Shown piece by piece: positions 41,798-51,141 of a DNA stretch of 64,000 bases. The DNA comes from Sedimenticola sp. GTDB taxonomy: Bacteria > Pseudomonadota > Gammaproteobacteria > Chromatiales > Chromatiaceae. A model generated the notes under the pieces. That model was not told the DNA's origin. It saw only the letters and a program-made list of their open reading frames with translations, and did not search any database. The translations under genes and the position numbers were made by a program. Numbering within the stretch: position 1 is the stretch's first letter; the number at the start of each line of letters is the position of its first letter. The stretch is from NCBI GenBank assembly GCA_002869585.1, contig PKUO01000058.1, positions 1-64,000 of the forward strand. Reading direction: 5' to 3'.

Positions 41798-43885
41798 ATG
41801 CGACGTTTTATTATTCAAATTTTTATCCTGCTGGCCCTGCTCTGCACCGGTCCGTTGTGGGCCAATGTCAAAGAGGTGCCGGTCGAAGAGCTGGTGCCTA
41901 CCCGCGAGCAGCGCCAGGCAGCCCTGATTGCGATACGGGTGATCGATAAGTATCACTACAAGAAGCACAAGCTGGATGACGAGTTTTCCCGCGGGATCAT
42001 GGCGCGTTACCTCGATTCCCTGGATCCGGGCAAGGTGTTTTTCACCGAACAGGATGTCAGGGACTTCAATATCTACCAGGATACCCTGGACGACGCCCTC
42101 AAGCAGGCGCGCCTCGAGCCGGCCTTCAATATCTACCGCGTATTTCGCCAACGGGTTGACGAGCGGGTCGACTATGCCCTGAAAATGCTGCAGACCGAGC
42201 TCGACTTCACCATTGATGAGGAGTACGGGTTTGATCGCGAGGATGCGCCCTGGGCAAAAAACCAGAAAGAGCTGGATGATCTCTGGCGTAAAAGGGTGAA
42301 GAACGACATCCTCAGCCTGCGCCTGCGCAACAAGGCGGAGGAGAAGATCAACGACACCCTGAGCAAGCGTTATGAGGGATTGAGAAGGCGTACCCACCAG
42401 CTTGGATCGGATGATGTCTTTCAGACCTTTCTGAACGCCTACACACTCAATCTCGAGCCGCACACCTCGTACATGTCACCGCGTATCTCCGAGAACTTCG
42501 ATATCAGCATGCGCCTTTCCCTGGAGGGTATAGGCGCGGTGCTAAGCAGCGACAACGAATACACCCTGGTGCAACGGACGGTGGCCGGTGGTCCGGCGGA
42601 CCAGAGCGGCAAGCTCCATGCGGGAGATAGAATCGTTGGTGTCGGGCAGGGTGATCAGGGTGAAATCATCGATGTCATCGGCTGGCGACTGCAGGATGTG
42701 GTCGAACAGATCCGCGGACCCAAGGGCACTGTGGTGCGCTTGCAGGTGCTTCCTGAAGATGAGGGTGAGGATGGACAGAGCGAAATTCTTACCCTGACCC
42801 GCAACGAGATCAAACTCGAAGACCAGGCGGCCAAGAGCTTCGTGATCGACATTCCCGACAGCGCCGGGCCAATCAAGGTCGGCGTGATCGAGCTGCCGGC
42901 CTTCTACCGTGATTTTCGCGGTTACTCAGAGGGTGAAAAGAATTTTCGCAGCACCACCCGGGATGTGCGCAGGGAGCTGGAAAATCTGATCGAGCAGAAG
43001 GTAGACGGGGTGGTGATCGACCTCAGGGACAATGGCGGTGGTTCACTGGTCGAGGCGACCGAGCTGACCGGGCTGTTCATTCCCACCGGCCCGGTGGTGC
43101 AGGTTAAGGGCGCCAGCGGTGAGTTGGAGATCGAGCAGGACCCAGACCCTGAACTGGTCTATGGCGGTCCGCTGGCGGTGCTGGTCAACCGCAACAGCGC
43201 CTCGGCCTCGGAGATTTTTGCCGGGGCCATTCAGGACTACAAGCGCGGTCTGATCATCGGCGAACCGACCTTTGGCAAGGGCACGGTACAGACCCTGGTG
43301 GATCTCGGGCGTTTCGTACGCGAGGACGGCGACAAGCTGGGCCGTCTGCGCCTGACCATGGCCCAGTTTTTCCGCATCAGTGGCGACAGTACCCAGTTCC
43401 GGGGTGTGGTGCCTGATATTGTCTATCCCACGGCAACCAGTTCCGAGGAACATGGCGAACGCGCGCTCGATAATGCACTGCCGTGGGTAAGCATTGATCC
43501 GACCAGTTACCAGCCCTGGAAACTCGACCTGGTTGCCAAGTATCTGGATAACCATCACAAACGTATCGAGACAGATCCTGGCTTCAGCTACCTGGAGTAT
43601 GAATCGAATCAGCTGATTGAGGCGCGCAACCGGAAAACCGTGTCGCTCAACGAGGTAAAGCGCCAGCAGGAGTGGCAGACCCGCGAGGCGAAGCGCAAGA
43701 GCGAAAAGAACACTCTGCGCGCGGCCATGGGGCTGGAGCCGATCAACGACGATGGCGATGATGAGAAAATCGCTGAACGGGTGGATACCAAGGATGATCC
43801 GATCGCCCGGGTCATGGTCGATGAGGCGGCCAGAATTCTCTCCGACTTCATCCACGGCCAGCACCAGGCCGCCATGGTCAAATAA
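41798..43885 (+). CDS. prc: Carboxy-terminal processing periplasmic protease (Tsp/Prc)
   Basis: 695 residues (E. coli 682). Signal peptide MRRFIIQIFILLALLCTGPLWA. PDZ domain around residues 240-330 (SLEGIGAVLSSDNEYTLV), S41 protease domain with the Ser in NRNSASASEIFAGA (about 470) and Lys in EPTFGKGTVQTL (about 495), and a helical C-terminal domain (DUF3340 type) rich in charged residues. ATG 41798 follows AGGA; the in-frame extension upstream overlaps the Nudix gene end and has no signal character. Degrades misfolded and tagged periplasmic proteins and trims penicillin-binding protein 3 in relatives. Confidence 0.95.
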   Translation: MRRFIIQIFILLALLCTGPLWANVKEVPVEELVPTREQRQAALIAIRVIDKYHYKKHKLDDEFSRGIMARYLDSLDPGKVFFTEQDVRDFNIYQDTLDDALKQARLEPAFNIYRVFRQRVDERVDYALKMLQTELDFTIDEEYGFDREDAPWAKNQKELDDLWRKRVKNDILSLRLRNKAEEKINDTLSKRYEGLRRRTHQLGSDDVFQTFLNAYTLNLEPHTSYMSPRISENFDISMRLSLEGIGAVLSSDNEYTLVQRTVAGGPADQSGKLHAGDRIVGVGQGDQGEIIDVIGWRLQDVVEQIRGPKGTVVRLQVLPEDEGEDGQSEILTLTRNEIKLEDQAAKSFVIDIPDSAGPIKVGVIELPAFYRDFRGYSEGEKNFRSTTRDVRRELENLIEQKVDGVVIDLRDNGGGSLVEATELTGLFIPTGPVVQVKGASGELEIEQDPDPELVYGGPLAVLVNRNSASASEIFAGAIQDYKRGLIIGEPTFGKGTVQTLVDLGRFVREDGDKLGRLRLTMAQFFRISGDSTQFRGVVPDIVYPTATSSEEHGERALDNALPWVSIDPTSYQPWKLDLVAKYLDNHHKRIETDPGFSYLEYESNQLIEARNRKTVSLNEVKRQQEWQTREAKRKSEKNTLRAAMGLEPINDDGDDEKIAERVDTKDDPIARVMVDEAARILSDFIHGQHQAAMVK

Positions 43886-43895
43886 TGCCTATCGC

Positions 43896-43939
43896 AGGCA
43901 GCGCTGCAAGGTCTCTCAGCAGGCCCTAGAGCGCTGCCT
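43896..43939. repeat. Long-loop inverted repeat between convergent prc and pbpG
   Basis: AGGCAGCGCT (43896-43905) and its exact complement (43930-43939) are separated by 24 bases. The right arm lies within the last codons of pbpG. With such a loop and no T-run it is a weak terminator candidate that could work in both directions. Confidence 0.3.
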
Positions 43940-44831
43940 CGATCCACTTGCGAAGCCTGTTGGAATCACCAAACGGCGTCAGCTTGCCAAACGAATTGAG
44001 CAGGACAATCACCAGGGGGCGATCAGCGATCTCGGCCGCCATCACCAGGCAACGACCCGCTTCATTGATATAACCGGTCTTGCTCAGCATGATCTCCCAG
44101 CTGTCGCTCTTGAGCAGGCGGTTGGTATTGCCGAAGGTCAGTGAACCGCGCTTGCGAAAAGGGTGAACTTCAATCTTTTCGGTCGTTGTGGCGGAGCGGA
44201 TCAGCGGGTACTGCTTCAGCGCATGGCGAATGAGCAGGGAGAGATCATAGGCGGTCGCCACATTGCCGGCATCCAGCCCGGTCGGGTCGGTGAACCGGCT
44301 GTTTTTCATCCCCAGTGATGCAGCCTTTTTATTCATGGCCTTGACCAACTGCGCCTTGCCGCCAGGGTAGGTGCGGGCCAGTGCCGCCGCCGCACGATTG
44401 TCCGAGGCGATCAGCGCCACCTTGAGCATATCCTTTCTGTTCAGGGCTGCGCCATAGTCGAGTCTGGAACCTGTCAGGCGTAACTGGTCGCGGTCTGCCC
44501 GGGTGATCTTGATCTTCTCGTCCATCGGTAATTTGGCATCGAGAATGACCATGGCCGTCATCAGCTTGGTGATCGATGCGATCGGCCGCGGGGTATCGGC
44601 CTGCTTGGCAAATACCGTTTCGCCCTGATTATCGATGATCAGAACGGACTCTGACCTGAGGTTGAGTTTTTTCGGGTTGAGCCTATCCCAGTGTGATGTG
44701 CCTGGCCCTGTTGTGCTGTTGGTTTTTGCCTTGTCGATAGCAGCCAGTTTGATGGATTGGTCGGCCTGTGCTGCAGAGTAGAGCAGGGCGGGAATGACAA
44801 GCATGAGTATTTTTATTGATGATACACGCAC
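43926..44831 (-). CDS. pbpG: D-alanyl-D-alanine endopeptidase (PBP7-like)
   Basis: 301 residues from a GTG at 44831. Signal peptide VRVSSIKILMLVIPALLYSAAQA. Peptidase S11 motifs: SITK (residues 86-89), SDN (about 145) and SKTG (about 253), all intact. Cleaves peptide cross-links in murein. Start is uncertain: ATG 44804 would shorten the signal; further upstream codons add a non-hydrophobic tail. It is divergent from gshA over a shared promoter region and convergent with prc. Confidence 0.88.
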   Translation of the reverse strand: MRVSSIKILMLVIPALLYSAAQADQSIKLAAIDKAKTNSTTGPGTSHWDRLNPKKLNLRSESVLIIDNQGETVFAKQADTPRPIASITKLMTAMVILDAKLPMDEKIKITRADRDQLRLTGSRLDYGAALNRKDMLKVALIASDNRAAAALARTYPGGKAQLVKAMNKKAASLGMKNSRFTDPTGLDAGNVATAYDLSLLIRHALKQYPLIRSATTTEKIEVHPFRKRGSLTFGNTNRLLKSDSWEIMLSKTGYINEAGRCLVMAAEIADRPLVIVLLNSFGKLTPFGDSNRLRKWIEAAL

Positions 44832-44912
44832 AACTGACCCCGGGTGAGATACCTTAAAAACTGTATAAGTTTGTATCACTTGATTGATGAATGCAAACCC
44901 CTGCGCCAGGCG

Positions 44913-44918
44913 TATAAT
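44913..44918 (+). promoter_or_regulatory. Probable -10 box of gshA
   Basis: Perfect TATAAT at 44913-44918 with a weak -35 (ATGCAA) 17 bases upstream. Transcription would begin near 44925, ahead of either candidate start codon of gshA. Confidence 0.4.
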
Positions 44919-44989
44919 AAGCGGCCTATTGATTTTGATTGTCCCGCAAGGCGCAGGCTTTGAACGGCGCGCGGGCATATGACGGGACA

Positions 44990-46570
44990 GTGCTTTTGTA
45001 TCAGTCTGTAGAAAAACGCGTCACACAACTGGCAGACTGTGGCGAGCCAGCCGCCGTTACCGGGGCTCTGGCCGGTTTGGAAAAAGAGTGCCTGCGCGTC
45101 TCACCGGACGGGAGTATCTCCCAGGCCCCGCATCCGCGCTCCCTCGGTTCGGCCCTGACCAATCCCTACATCACCACCGATTACTCGGAAGCGCTGATCG
45201 AGTTCATTACCCCGCCGTTTCTTCATAGCGAGCAGGCACTCTCTTTTCTGCGCGATACCCAGAAGTTCGTCTATCAGAATCTCGATCGGGAGATCCTTTG
45301 GGCGACCAGCATGCCCTGTGTGCTGGAAGGGGGAGCGAACATCCCGATTGCCCAGTACGGCAGTTCCAATGCCGGGGTGATGAAAAGCGTCTACCGCGAG
45401 GGACTGGGGCATCGTTATGGCCGGGTGATGCAGGTGATTGCCGGGGTCCATTTCAATTTCTCCTTTGCCACCGATCTCTGGCCTATTTTCCAGACACTGT
45501 TGAATGACCGGCGTCCGCAGCGGGATTTTATCGATGCCAGCTACATGGGGCTGACCCGGAACCTGCAGCGCTATGGCTGGCTGATTCCCTACCTGTTCGG
45601 GGCCTCACCCGCAGTATGTAAATCCTTTCTCGGTGATAAGCCCACCCGGCTGGAGAGCTTTGATGCCAGCACCTACTACGAACCCTACGCCACCTCCCTG
45701 CGTATGGGAGATATCGGCTATACCAACAGCAAGGAGAAGGGCGTCGGCATCAAGGCCAACTACAACAGCCTGAATGCCTATGTGGACATTCTGACCCATG
45801 CGATTGAGACCCCCAGTCCGATATGGGAAAAGATTGGCGTAGTGGTTGACGGACGTTATAAACAACTCAATGCCAATATCCTGCAGATCGAGAACGAGTA
45901 CTACAGCACCGTGCGGCCGAAACAGGTGCTCAGGGATATGGAGAAACCAACCCTGGCCCTGAAAAATCGAGGCATCCAGTACATCGAACTGCGCTCACTG
46001 GATGTAAATGCCTATGATCCCCTGGGCGTCAGCGAAGAGCAGATGAAGTTTCTGCGGGCCTTCATGCTGTTCTGTCTGCTGCAGCAGAGTCCGCCGATCA
46101 ATGTCCAGGAGCAGCGCGAAATCGACCAGAATATTGGCGGCGCCGCCCACCGTGGGCGCGATCCGCAACTCTACCTGCTGCGTCAGGGTCGTGAGATCGG
46201 GCTGCGGGACTGGGCCAGTGAGGTCTGTGAGGCGATGCAGGGGGTATGTGAACTGCTGGATGCGGGCAGCAATGGCTCAGCCTATTCACGAGCCCTGCAA
46301 CAGCAACAGGCCAAGATCGACGATCCGCAGCTCACCCCCTCGGCCAGAATGCTCGCCGAGATGCGCGAGCAGGGCGAAGGGTTCTTTCACTTTGCCCAGC
46401 GCATGTCCCACCAGCACCGCGATTTTTTCAGCGGTATTGAGCTCCCCCCGGAGCGGGAAAAGCTGTTCCGGGATGAAGCGGCCGATTCACTGCAGCGGCA
46501 GATCGCCATCGAGCAGGCGGACCGGGTAGACTTCGAACACTTCCTTGCCGATTATTTCGCGCAGCACTGA
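44990..46570 (+). CDS. gshA: Glutamate-cysteine ligase
   Basis: 526 residues from the GTG at 44990 (E. coli 518). First step of glutathione synthesis, joining Glu and Cys with ATP. Motifs of the gammaproteobacterial GshA type: GLEKECLRVSPDG (about 30-42), TTDYSEALIEFITPP, SMPCVLEGGANIPIAQYG, GVHFNFSF, and NRGIQYIELRSLDVNAYDPLG-type segment. The N-terminus is uncertain: a TTG at 44939 in frame would add 17 residues that lack conservation, and neither start has a strong ribosome site. It ends three bases before the convergent SDR gene stop. Confidence 0.93.
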   Translation: MLLYQSVEKRVTQLADCGEPAAVTGALAGLEKECLRVSPDGSISQAPHPRSLGSALTNPYITTDYSEALIEFITPPFLHSEQALSFLRDTQKFVYQNLDREILWATSMPCVLEGGANIPIAQYGSSNAGVMKSVYREGLGHRYGRVMQVIAGVHFNFSFATDLWPIFQTLLNDRRPQRDFIDASYMGLTRNLQRYGWLIPYLFGASPAVCKSFLGDKPTRLESFDASTYYEPYATSLRMGDIGYTNSKEKGVGIKANYNSLNAYVDILTHAIETPSPIWEKIGVVVDGRYKQLNANILQIENEYYSTVRPKQVLRDMEKPTLALKNRGIQYIELRSLDVNAYDPLGVSEEQMKFLRAFMLFCLLQQSPPINVQEQREIDQNIGGAAHRGRDPQLYLLRQGREIGLRDWASEVCEAMQGVCELLDAGSNGSAYSRALQQQQAKIDDPQLTPSARMLAEMREQGEGFFHFAQRMSHQHRDFFSGIELPPEREKLFRDEAADSLQRQIAIEQADRVDFEHFLADYFAQH

Positions 46571-46573
46571 GAC

Positions 46574-47413
46574 CTATACCTTTGACAGTACCCAGTCCAG
46601 GGCGCGGGTGGGCAGCAGGCGTTTCAGGGTGCCGAACAGATAGGTGGGGACGGTCACATAGTAGCGTGCCCTGGGACTGCGGCTCTCCAGGGCGTGAATG
46701 ACGCGTTTCGCCACCGCCTCCGGTGGCAGTGTAAAGGGCACGGCCGGACCCTCTTTGGTCAGGCGCGCCTGCATGGCCGCGTAGGCCTCTTTGTGGTAAC
46801 TATCGGTCGGGTCGATATTCTCTTTCCATTTTGTATAGCCGTTGGCGCGAAACCGGCTTTCAATCGGCCCCGGCTCGATCAGGCTGACATGGATGCCGGT
46901 GCCGCGCAGTTCCAGACGCAGGGTGTCACTCAACCCCTCCAGGGCATACTTGCTGGCATTGTAGGCCCCGCGATAGCTCATCGCCGCGAAACCCAGTACA
47001 GAGCTGTTCTGGATGATGCGACCTTCCCCCTGCCGACGCATCACCGGCAGGACAGCGCGGGTCAGTTCGTGCCAGCCAAACAGGTTGGTTTCGAACTGCT
47101 GGCGCAGGGTCTCGCGGGTCAGATCCTCGACCGCACCCGGCTGGCCATAGGCACCATTGTTGAACAGGGCGTATAACCGCCCGCCGGTCTGGTCCAGCAG
47201 CTGGGCGAGGGCGGCCTGGATGCTTTCTGAATCATCCAGGTCGAGCAACAGGCTGTCCGGCAATCCCTGCTGGCGCAGTATATCCACATCCTCTGGTTTG
47301 CGGGCGGAGGCGAATACGCGGTAGCCGCGCGCCTGGAGTATTTTCGCCGTGCACAGGCCGATACCGCTGGAGCAGCCGCTGATCAATATGGATTTATCAT
47401 AACTATCAGTCAC
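46574..47413 (-). CDS. Short-chain dehydrogenase/reductase
   Basis: 279 residues, classical SDR. Rossmann motif SGCSSGIGLCTAKIL (about residues 13-27), NNGAYG (about 87), catalytic Ser in IQNSSVLG and YxxxK in YRGAYNASKYALEG (about 152-156). NADP preference is suggested by ASARKPE after the second strand. GTG start at 47413 has GAGGAG nine bases upstream. Substrate unknown; the sequence is of the general type often annotated as 17-beta-hydroxysteroid-dehydrogenase-like. Convergent with gshA. Confidence 0.87.
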   Translation of the reverse strand: MTDSYDKSILISGCSSGIGLCTAKILQARGYRVFASARKPEDVDILRQQGLPDSLLLDLDDSESIQAALAQLLDQTGGRLYALFNNGAYGQPGAVEDLTRETLRQQFETNLFGWHELTRAVLPVMRRQGEGRIIQNSSVLGFAAMSYRGAYNASKYALEGLSDTLRLELRGTGIHVSLIEPGPIESRFRANGYTKWKENIDPTDSYHKEAYAAMQARLTKEGPAVPFTLPPEAVAKRVIHALESRSPRARYYVTVPTYLFGTLKRLLPTRALDWVLSKV

Positions 47414-47489
47414 TTAGTCGTTCTCCTCTTGTCCTGATTCTATTCTACAGAGAGCGCTGGCCGTTTTCCGTATTTTTGCAAATAAGAAT

Positions 47490-47516
47490 TAAAGTTTCCC
47501 AGAAAGTTACCGCTAT
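47490..47516 (+). promoter_or_regulatory. Sigma-28 (FliA) type flagellar promoter for pomA-motB-pilZ
   Basis: TAAAGTTT (47490-47497) matches the sigma-28 -35 consensus exactly. After an 11-bp spacer comes ACCGCTAT (47509-47516), five of eight matches to GCCGATAA at the correct spacing. It lies 76 bp upstream of the stator gene start. Stator genes are usually class-3 flagellar genes under sigma-28. Confidence 0.55.
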
Positions 47517-47592
47517 CACTATCAGCACCGTACAGGTGAATAACAAAGTCGGAGTTTCGCCCATGGAACGAGAGAGCTAAGAGGTAGTCGCA

Positions 47593-48354
47593 GTGGACAT
47601 CGCAACCCTAATCGGTTTACTTGGTGGTTTCGGTATCATCATCGGGGCAATTGCCACGGGTGGTGACATCATGCTGTTCGTCAATGTGCCCTCGATTCTG
47701 ATTGTCGTCGGCGGTACCTGCATGGTTACCCTGATGCAGGTATCTCTAAAAGATTTTCTCGGCTCTTTTGCCATTGGCATGAAGGCCTTTTTCTACAAAA
47801 CCGATGACCCCAAGCAGTTGATAGAAGAGGCCGTGCAACTGGCGGATATCGCCCGGAAAAACGGACTGCTGGCCCTGGAGGGACAAGAGATCGGCAACGA
47901 CTTTCTGAAAAAGGGCATTGGCCTGTGTGTGGATGGACATGACCCCAGCCTGGTGCAGAAACTGTTGAACAAGGATATCAGCCTGACCATTCAGCGTCAT
48001 GAAGTCGGTCAGATGATGTTCAAAAATATGGCGATCATGGCACCTGCGATGGGCATGATCGGAACCCTGGTCGGATTGGTACAGATGCTCGCCAATATGA
48101 GCGATCCGGCGAGTATTGGCCCGGCCATGGCGGTGGCTTTGCTGACCACCCTTTATGGAGCAGTGATTGCGAATGCCTTCGCGCAACCCATTGCCGATAA
48201 GCTGGCCCGGGCCAGCCAGCTGGAAAGAACCAACAAATCCCTGATTCTCGAAACCATATCCGGTATTCAGGAAGGCATGAATCCTCGTGTGCTGGATCAG
48301 TTGCTCTCAACCTATCTGCCTGCCAATAAGCGTACGCAGGAAGATGCCGGCTGA
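47593..48354 (+). CDS. pomA: Flagellar motor stator protein PomA/MotA
   Basis: 253 residues, GTG start with AGAGG nine bases upstream. Four membrane helices: residues 3-25, 30-50, then the large cytoplasmic loop with charged residues that touch FliG, then about 148-170 (MAIMAPAMGMIGTLVGLVQML) and 180-200 (MAVALLTTLYGAVIANAF). Sequence is of the Na+-driven PomA type rather than E. coli MotA, though the ion is not proven. Paired with the MotB-like gene 18 bp downstream. Confidence 0.93.
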   Translation: MDIATLIGLLGGFGIIIGAIATGGDIMLFVNVPSILIVVGGTCMVTLMQVSLKDFLGSFAIGMKAFFYKTDDPKQLIEEAVQLADIARKNGLLALEGQEIGNDFLKKGIGLCVDGHDPSLVQKLLNKDISLTIQRHEVGQMMFKNMAIMAPAMGMIGTLVGLVQMLANMSDPASIGPAMAVALLTTLYGAVIANAFAQPIADKLARASQLERTNKSLILETISGIQEGMNPRVLDQLLSTYLPANKRTQEDAG

Positions 48355-48372
48355 TGATGGGGTGTCTCAACC

Positions 48373-49284
48373 ATGAGTGATGATTGCCCGAAATGTGAAG
48401 GGGGGCTGCCGCCCTGGCTGGCGACATTCGCCGATCTGATGTCTCTGCTGATGTGCTTTTTCGTACTCTTACTCTCGTTTGCTACCATTGATGCCGTGCG
48501 CTTCAAGAAGATGGCCGACTCCATGAAAGACGCCTTTGGTGTTCAACGTGAAATACCTGCAACAGAGATTGTTAAAGGGACTAGCGTTATTAAGCAGGAG
48601 TTTAGTCCTTCTACCATACCTGAGCCTTCGCTGATTAATGAAATCAGGCAGCAGACTGTCGATGAAGAGAAGGAGAACCTGGATGTCCCACAAAAAGATG
48701 AAGGGAAGGGGGAATTTGAGGTCGATGAACAGATGCAGCAGGCTACCGCTGAGCAATTGAAAGAGCAGCTTGAAGAAAAGATTAAAGATGAGGTGAAAGA
48801 GGAAGCCGAGATCCTTAAGGAGATCCTCAAAGATGAGATCACAGAAGGGCTGGTCACGGTAGAGACGGTAGAGACCAAAATCATTGTGCGGATTCAGGAG
48901 AAAGGCTCTTTTCCTTCCGGAAGTGCTTCCCTTGACCCTGGCTTTTTTGAGGTGATGGACCGCATCAGCCAGGCGGTGGCCGATTCACCAGGCAAGATAG
49001 TGGTTGCTGGCCACACCGACGATATTCCAATATCGACAACGCGCTTCCGTTCCAACTGGGAACTCTCCTCGGCGCGTGCCGTGACGGTGCTGCATGCCAT
49101 GTTGAGAAACCCTGAGATAGATCCACAGCGGGTAATGGTCGAAGGGCATGCCGATTCCAATCCCCTGGAGGCCAATGACTCGGCGGAAAACCGCGCCAAG
49201 AACCGTCGTGTCGAACTGATCATTCTGCGCGGTAGTGATCAGGACAAAGGTGAAATTATCAATGCCATCAATCCGCAGGGATGA
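48373..49284 (+). CDS. motB: Flagellar motor stator protein MotB/PomB
   Basis: 303 residues. Single membrane helix with the ion-carrying Asp in LATFADLMSLLMCFFVLLLSF (about residue 22). A long, strongly charged Glu/Lys linker follows (about 80-165, predicted coiled coil: EQLKEQLEEKIKDEVKEE). The OmpA-like peptidoglycan-binding domain is at 190-300 (VVAGHTDDIPI; VEGHADSNPLEAND; NRRVELIILR). Anchors the PomA ring to the wall. The linker is longer and more acidic-basic alternating than in E. coli MotB. Confidence 0.92.
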   Translation: MSDDCPKCEGGLPPWLATFADLMSLLMCFFVLLLSFATIDAVRFKKMADSMKDAFGVQREIPATEIVKGTSVIKQEFSPSTIPEPSLINEIRQQTVDEEKENLDVPQKDEGKGEFEVDEQMQQATAEQLKEQLEEKIKDEVKEEAEILKEILKDEITEGLVTVETVETKIIVRIQEKGSFPSGSASLDPGFFEVMDRISQAVADSPGKIVVAGHTDDIPISTTRFRSNWELSSARAVTVLHAMLRNPEIDPQRVMVEGHADSNPLEANDSAENRAKNRRVELIILRGSDQDKGEIINAINPQG

Positions 49285-49311
49285 TGTTGTCAGAGAGAGC
49301 AATGCGGGACT

Positions 49312-49923
49312 ATGGATAAAACGCAGACACAAAATACTACGGATCGACGCCGCTACTTTCGTATCGAGGATTCGGTCAACCTCAGCTACCAGGTAATCAG
49401 GGCCGAGGAACTGCCAGAGCGGCTGGCGCGTCTGGAGAGTGAACTGGACAGCGATTTTACCGTGATGAGCAGCCTGGCGGCGGTCAGCCAGCAGATGTCA
49501 GGCATTTTGCACAAAATCGAAGCCTCGCAGCCTGATATCGCCAGCTATCTGAAGGCGCTCGATAAGAAAGTGGATATTCTCGGTCGCGCACTCCTGATCC
49601 AGAACAGCGATATATCCGAACATGCCACCAATCAGGTCAATCTGAGCGCCAGTGGCGTGGCCTTCCAGGCCGCGGAGGCGCTGGTCGAGGGAACGCTGCT
49701 GGAACTGAGGCTTTTGTTGTTTCCGTCGTTTACGGGAATCATGACTTTCGCCGAGGTGATCGGTTGTCAACCCTTGGCGCAGCGCGAAAACGATTTCAGT
49801 CACTCCATCCGGGTCAATTTCACCCATCTGCGGGAGAGTGATCGCGATGTCATCATCGGTCATGTGATTCGCAAGCAGGGCGATCTGCTGCGCCAGCAGC
49901 GCGAAGAGCGGGAAGGCTCTTAG
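49312..49923 (+). CDS. PilZ-domain c-di-GMP effector linked to the stator operon
   Basis: 203 residues. PilZ motifs are split: RRRYFRI at residues 12-18 (RxxxR arm) and NLSASGVAF near 105-113 ([D/N]xSxxG), with a helical insertion of about 80 residues between (LESELDSDFTVMSSLAAVSQQM onward) that could be a coiled coil. It lies 27 bp after motB, so c-di-GMP binding may act on the motor as YcgR does in E. coli, although this is a different protein. Its stop overlaps the convergent DUF1841 gene by four bases. Confidence 0.8.
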   Translation: MDKTQTQNTTDRRRYFRIEDSVNLSYQVIRAEELPERLARLESELDSDFTVMSSLAAVSQQMSGILHKIEASQPDIASYLKALDKKVDILGRALLIQNSDISEHATNQVNLSASGVAFQAAEALVEGTLLELRLLLFPSFTGIMTFAEVIGCQPLAQRENDFSHSIRVNFTHLRESDRDVIIGHVIRKQGDLLRQQREEREGS

Positions 49924-50345
49924 ATCAACGCCCGGATGCATTCAATATAGCGGGCCTCATCTGGCATGCTGTTGTTGCGCTGTGCTTCCCAGAGCATCAT
50001 GCCAAGGCACTCCATCAGCTGATGCTCAACGTCGTGGGCATCGCCGGTCTTTTCCAGCAGTTGCCGGTAGAGGGCTGAGATGCCCGCCGGTCGGTCGGTG
50101 CTGATCTGCTCAGAGAGGCCGATGTGCATGGAGAGATGCAGGAACGGATTGGTCTGGCCCTGATCCGGCAGGAAATCGCGTTCAAGCTGTTCTTCTGACG
50201 CCTCCAGTAGTCGGTGGTATTCCGGATGTTGTTTTACCACCGCGACGATCAGTTGCTCCAGCGGTTCGAGGGGTACTCCCTCCTGGGCCTTTTTCCAGGA
50301 ATCCATGAAGAAGCGTCGCATTTGCCGTCGGTCGTTACCAAACAT
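49920..50345 (-). CDS. DUF1841 protein
   Basis: 141 residues, soluble and mostly helical: FGNDRRQMRRFFMDSWKK at the start, LVIAVVKQHPEYHRLLE-like region (about 35-50), and NPFLHLSMHIGLSEQISTDRP (about 66-86), the most conserved part of DUF1841. The family has no known function but is often found next to nth, as here (20 bp downstream of it). Confidence 0.85.
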   Translation of the reverse strand: MFGNDRRQMRRFFMDSWKKAQEGVPLEPLEQLIVAVVKQHPEYHRLLEASEEQLERDFLPDQGQTNPFLHLSMHIGLSEQISTDRPAGISALYRQLLEKTGDAHDVEHQLMECLGMMLWEAQRNNSMPDEARYIECIRALI

Positions 50346-50365
50346 AGTTACTCTTTAAAGCGCTG

Positions 50366-51001
50366 TTAATCCGAGGTCTTTTGCTTGTATTCACAAAGCG
50401 CCTCAATGATACATGATCCGCACCGGGGTTTGCGCGCCAGGCAGGTATATCGGCCATGCAGGATCAGCCAGTGGTGGGCATCCTGCAAGAACTCCTTCGG
50501 TATGTATTTGACCAGTTTGTCTTCCACCTCCCGCACGGTTTTGCCCGGCGCGATTCGGGTCCGGTTGGCAACCCGGAAGATATGGGTGTCGACCGCCATG
50601 GTCGGATGGCCAAAGGCGGTATTCAGCACGACATTGGCGGTTTTGCGGCCGACGCCTGGCAGTGACTCCAGGGCGGCGCGATCTTCCGGTACCTCGCCGT
50701 TGTGCTGGTCGATCAGGATTTGGCAGGTCTTGATGATGTTGGCCGCCTTGCTGTTGAACAGACCGATGGTTTTGATATGGTGCTTCAAGCCCTCTTCACC
50801 CAACGCCAGTATTGCGCCCGGTGTGTTGGCCACCGGATAGAGCTGCTGTGTTGCCTTGTTTACGCCCTTATCCGTTGCCTGTGCCGAGAGGATCACGGCG
50901 ATCAGCAGTTCAAAGGGAGTTGTGTAAGTGAGCTCTGTCGTCGGGCTGGGGTTTTCAGCCCGCAGCGTTGCAAAGATCAGGTGGCGTTTCTCTTTATTCA
51001 T
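50366..51001 (-). CDS. nth: Endonuclease III
   Basis: 211 residues, the exact E. coli length. Base-excision repair glycosylase/AP lyase for oxidised pyrimidines. Helix-hairpin-helix LPGVGRKTANVVLNTAF with catalytic Lys (about 120), catalytic Asp in AVDTHIFRVANR (about 138), and C-terminal [4Fe-4S] cluster CLARKPRCGSCIIEALC (C-x6-C-x2-C-x5-C). ATG 51001 gives the canonical MNKEKRHLIFATLR start. In E. coli nth ends the rsx/rnf operon; here an opposite-strand kinase gene separates it from rnfE. Confidence 0.96.
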   Translation of the reverse strand: MNKEKRHLIFATLRAENPSPTTELTYTTPFELLIAVILSAQATDKGVNKATQQLYPVANTPGAILALGEEGLKHHIKTIGLFNSKAANIIKTCQILIDQHNGEVPEDRAALESLPGVGRKTANVVLNTAFGHPTMAVDTHIFRVANRTRIAPGKTVREVEDKLVKYIPKEFLQDAHHWLILHGRYTCLARKPRCGSCIIEALCEYKQKTSD

Positions 51002-51141
51002 CAGGTGTTCAATAACGGGTGTCTGTGACGTTTCGGATCGGCAGTTTATCATGGCTAAACGCTTGAATTCCGGCTCTAATCAGTGTTTATTAGGCGCGCC
51101 CGCCGCTCTCATCGACCATCGGGCGTATTCATGGAGGAGTT

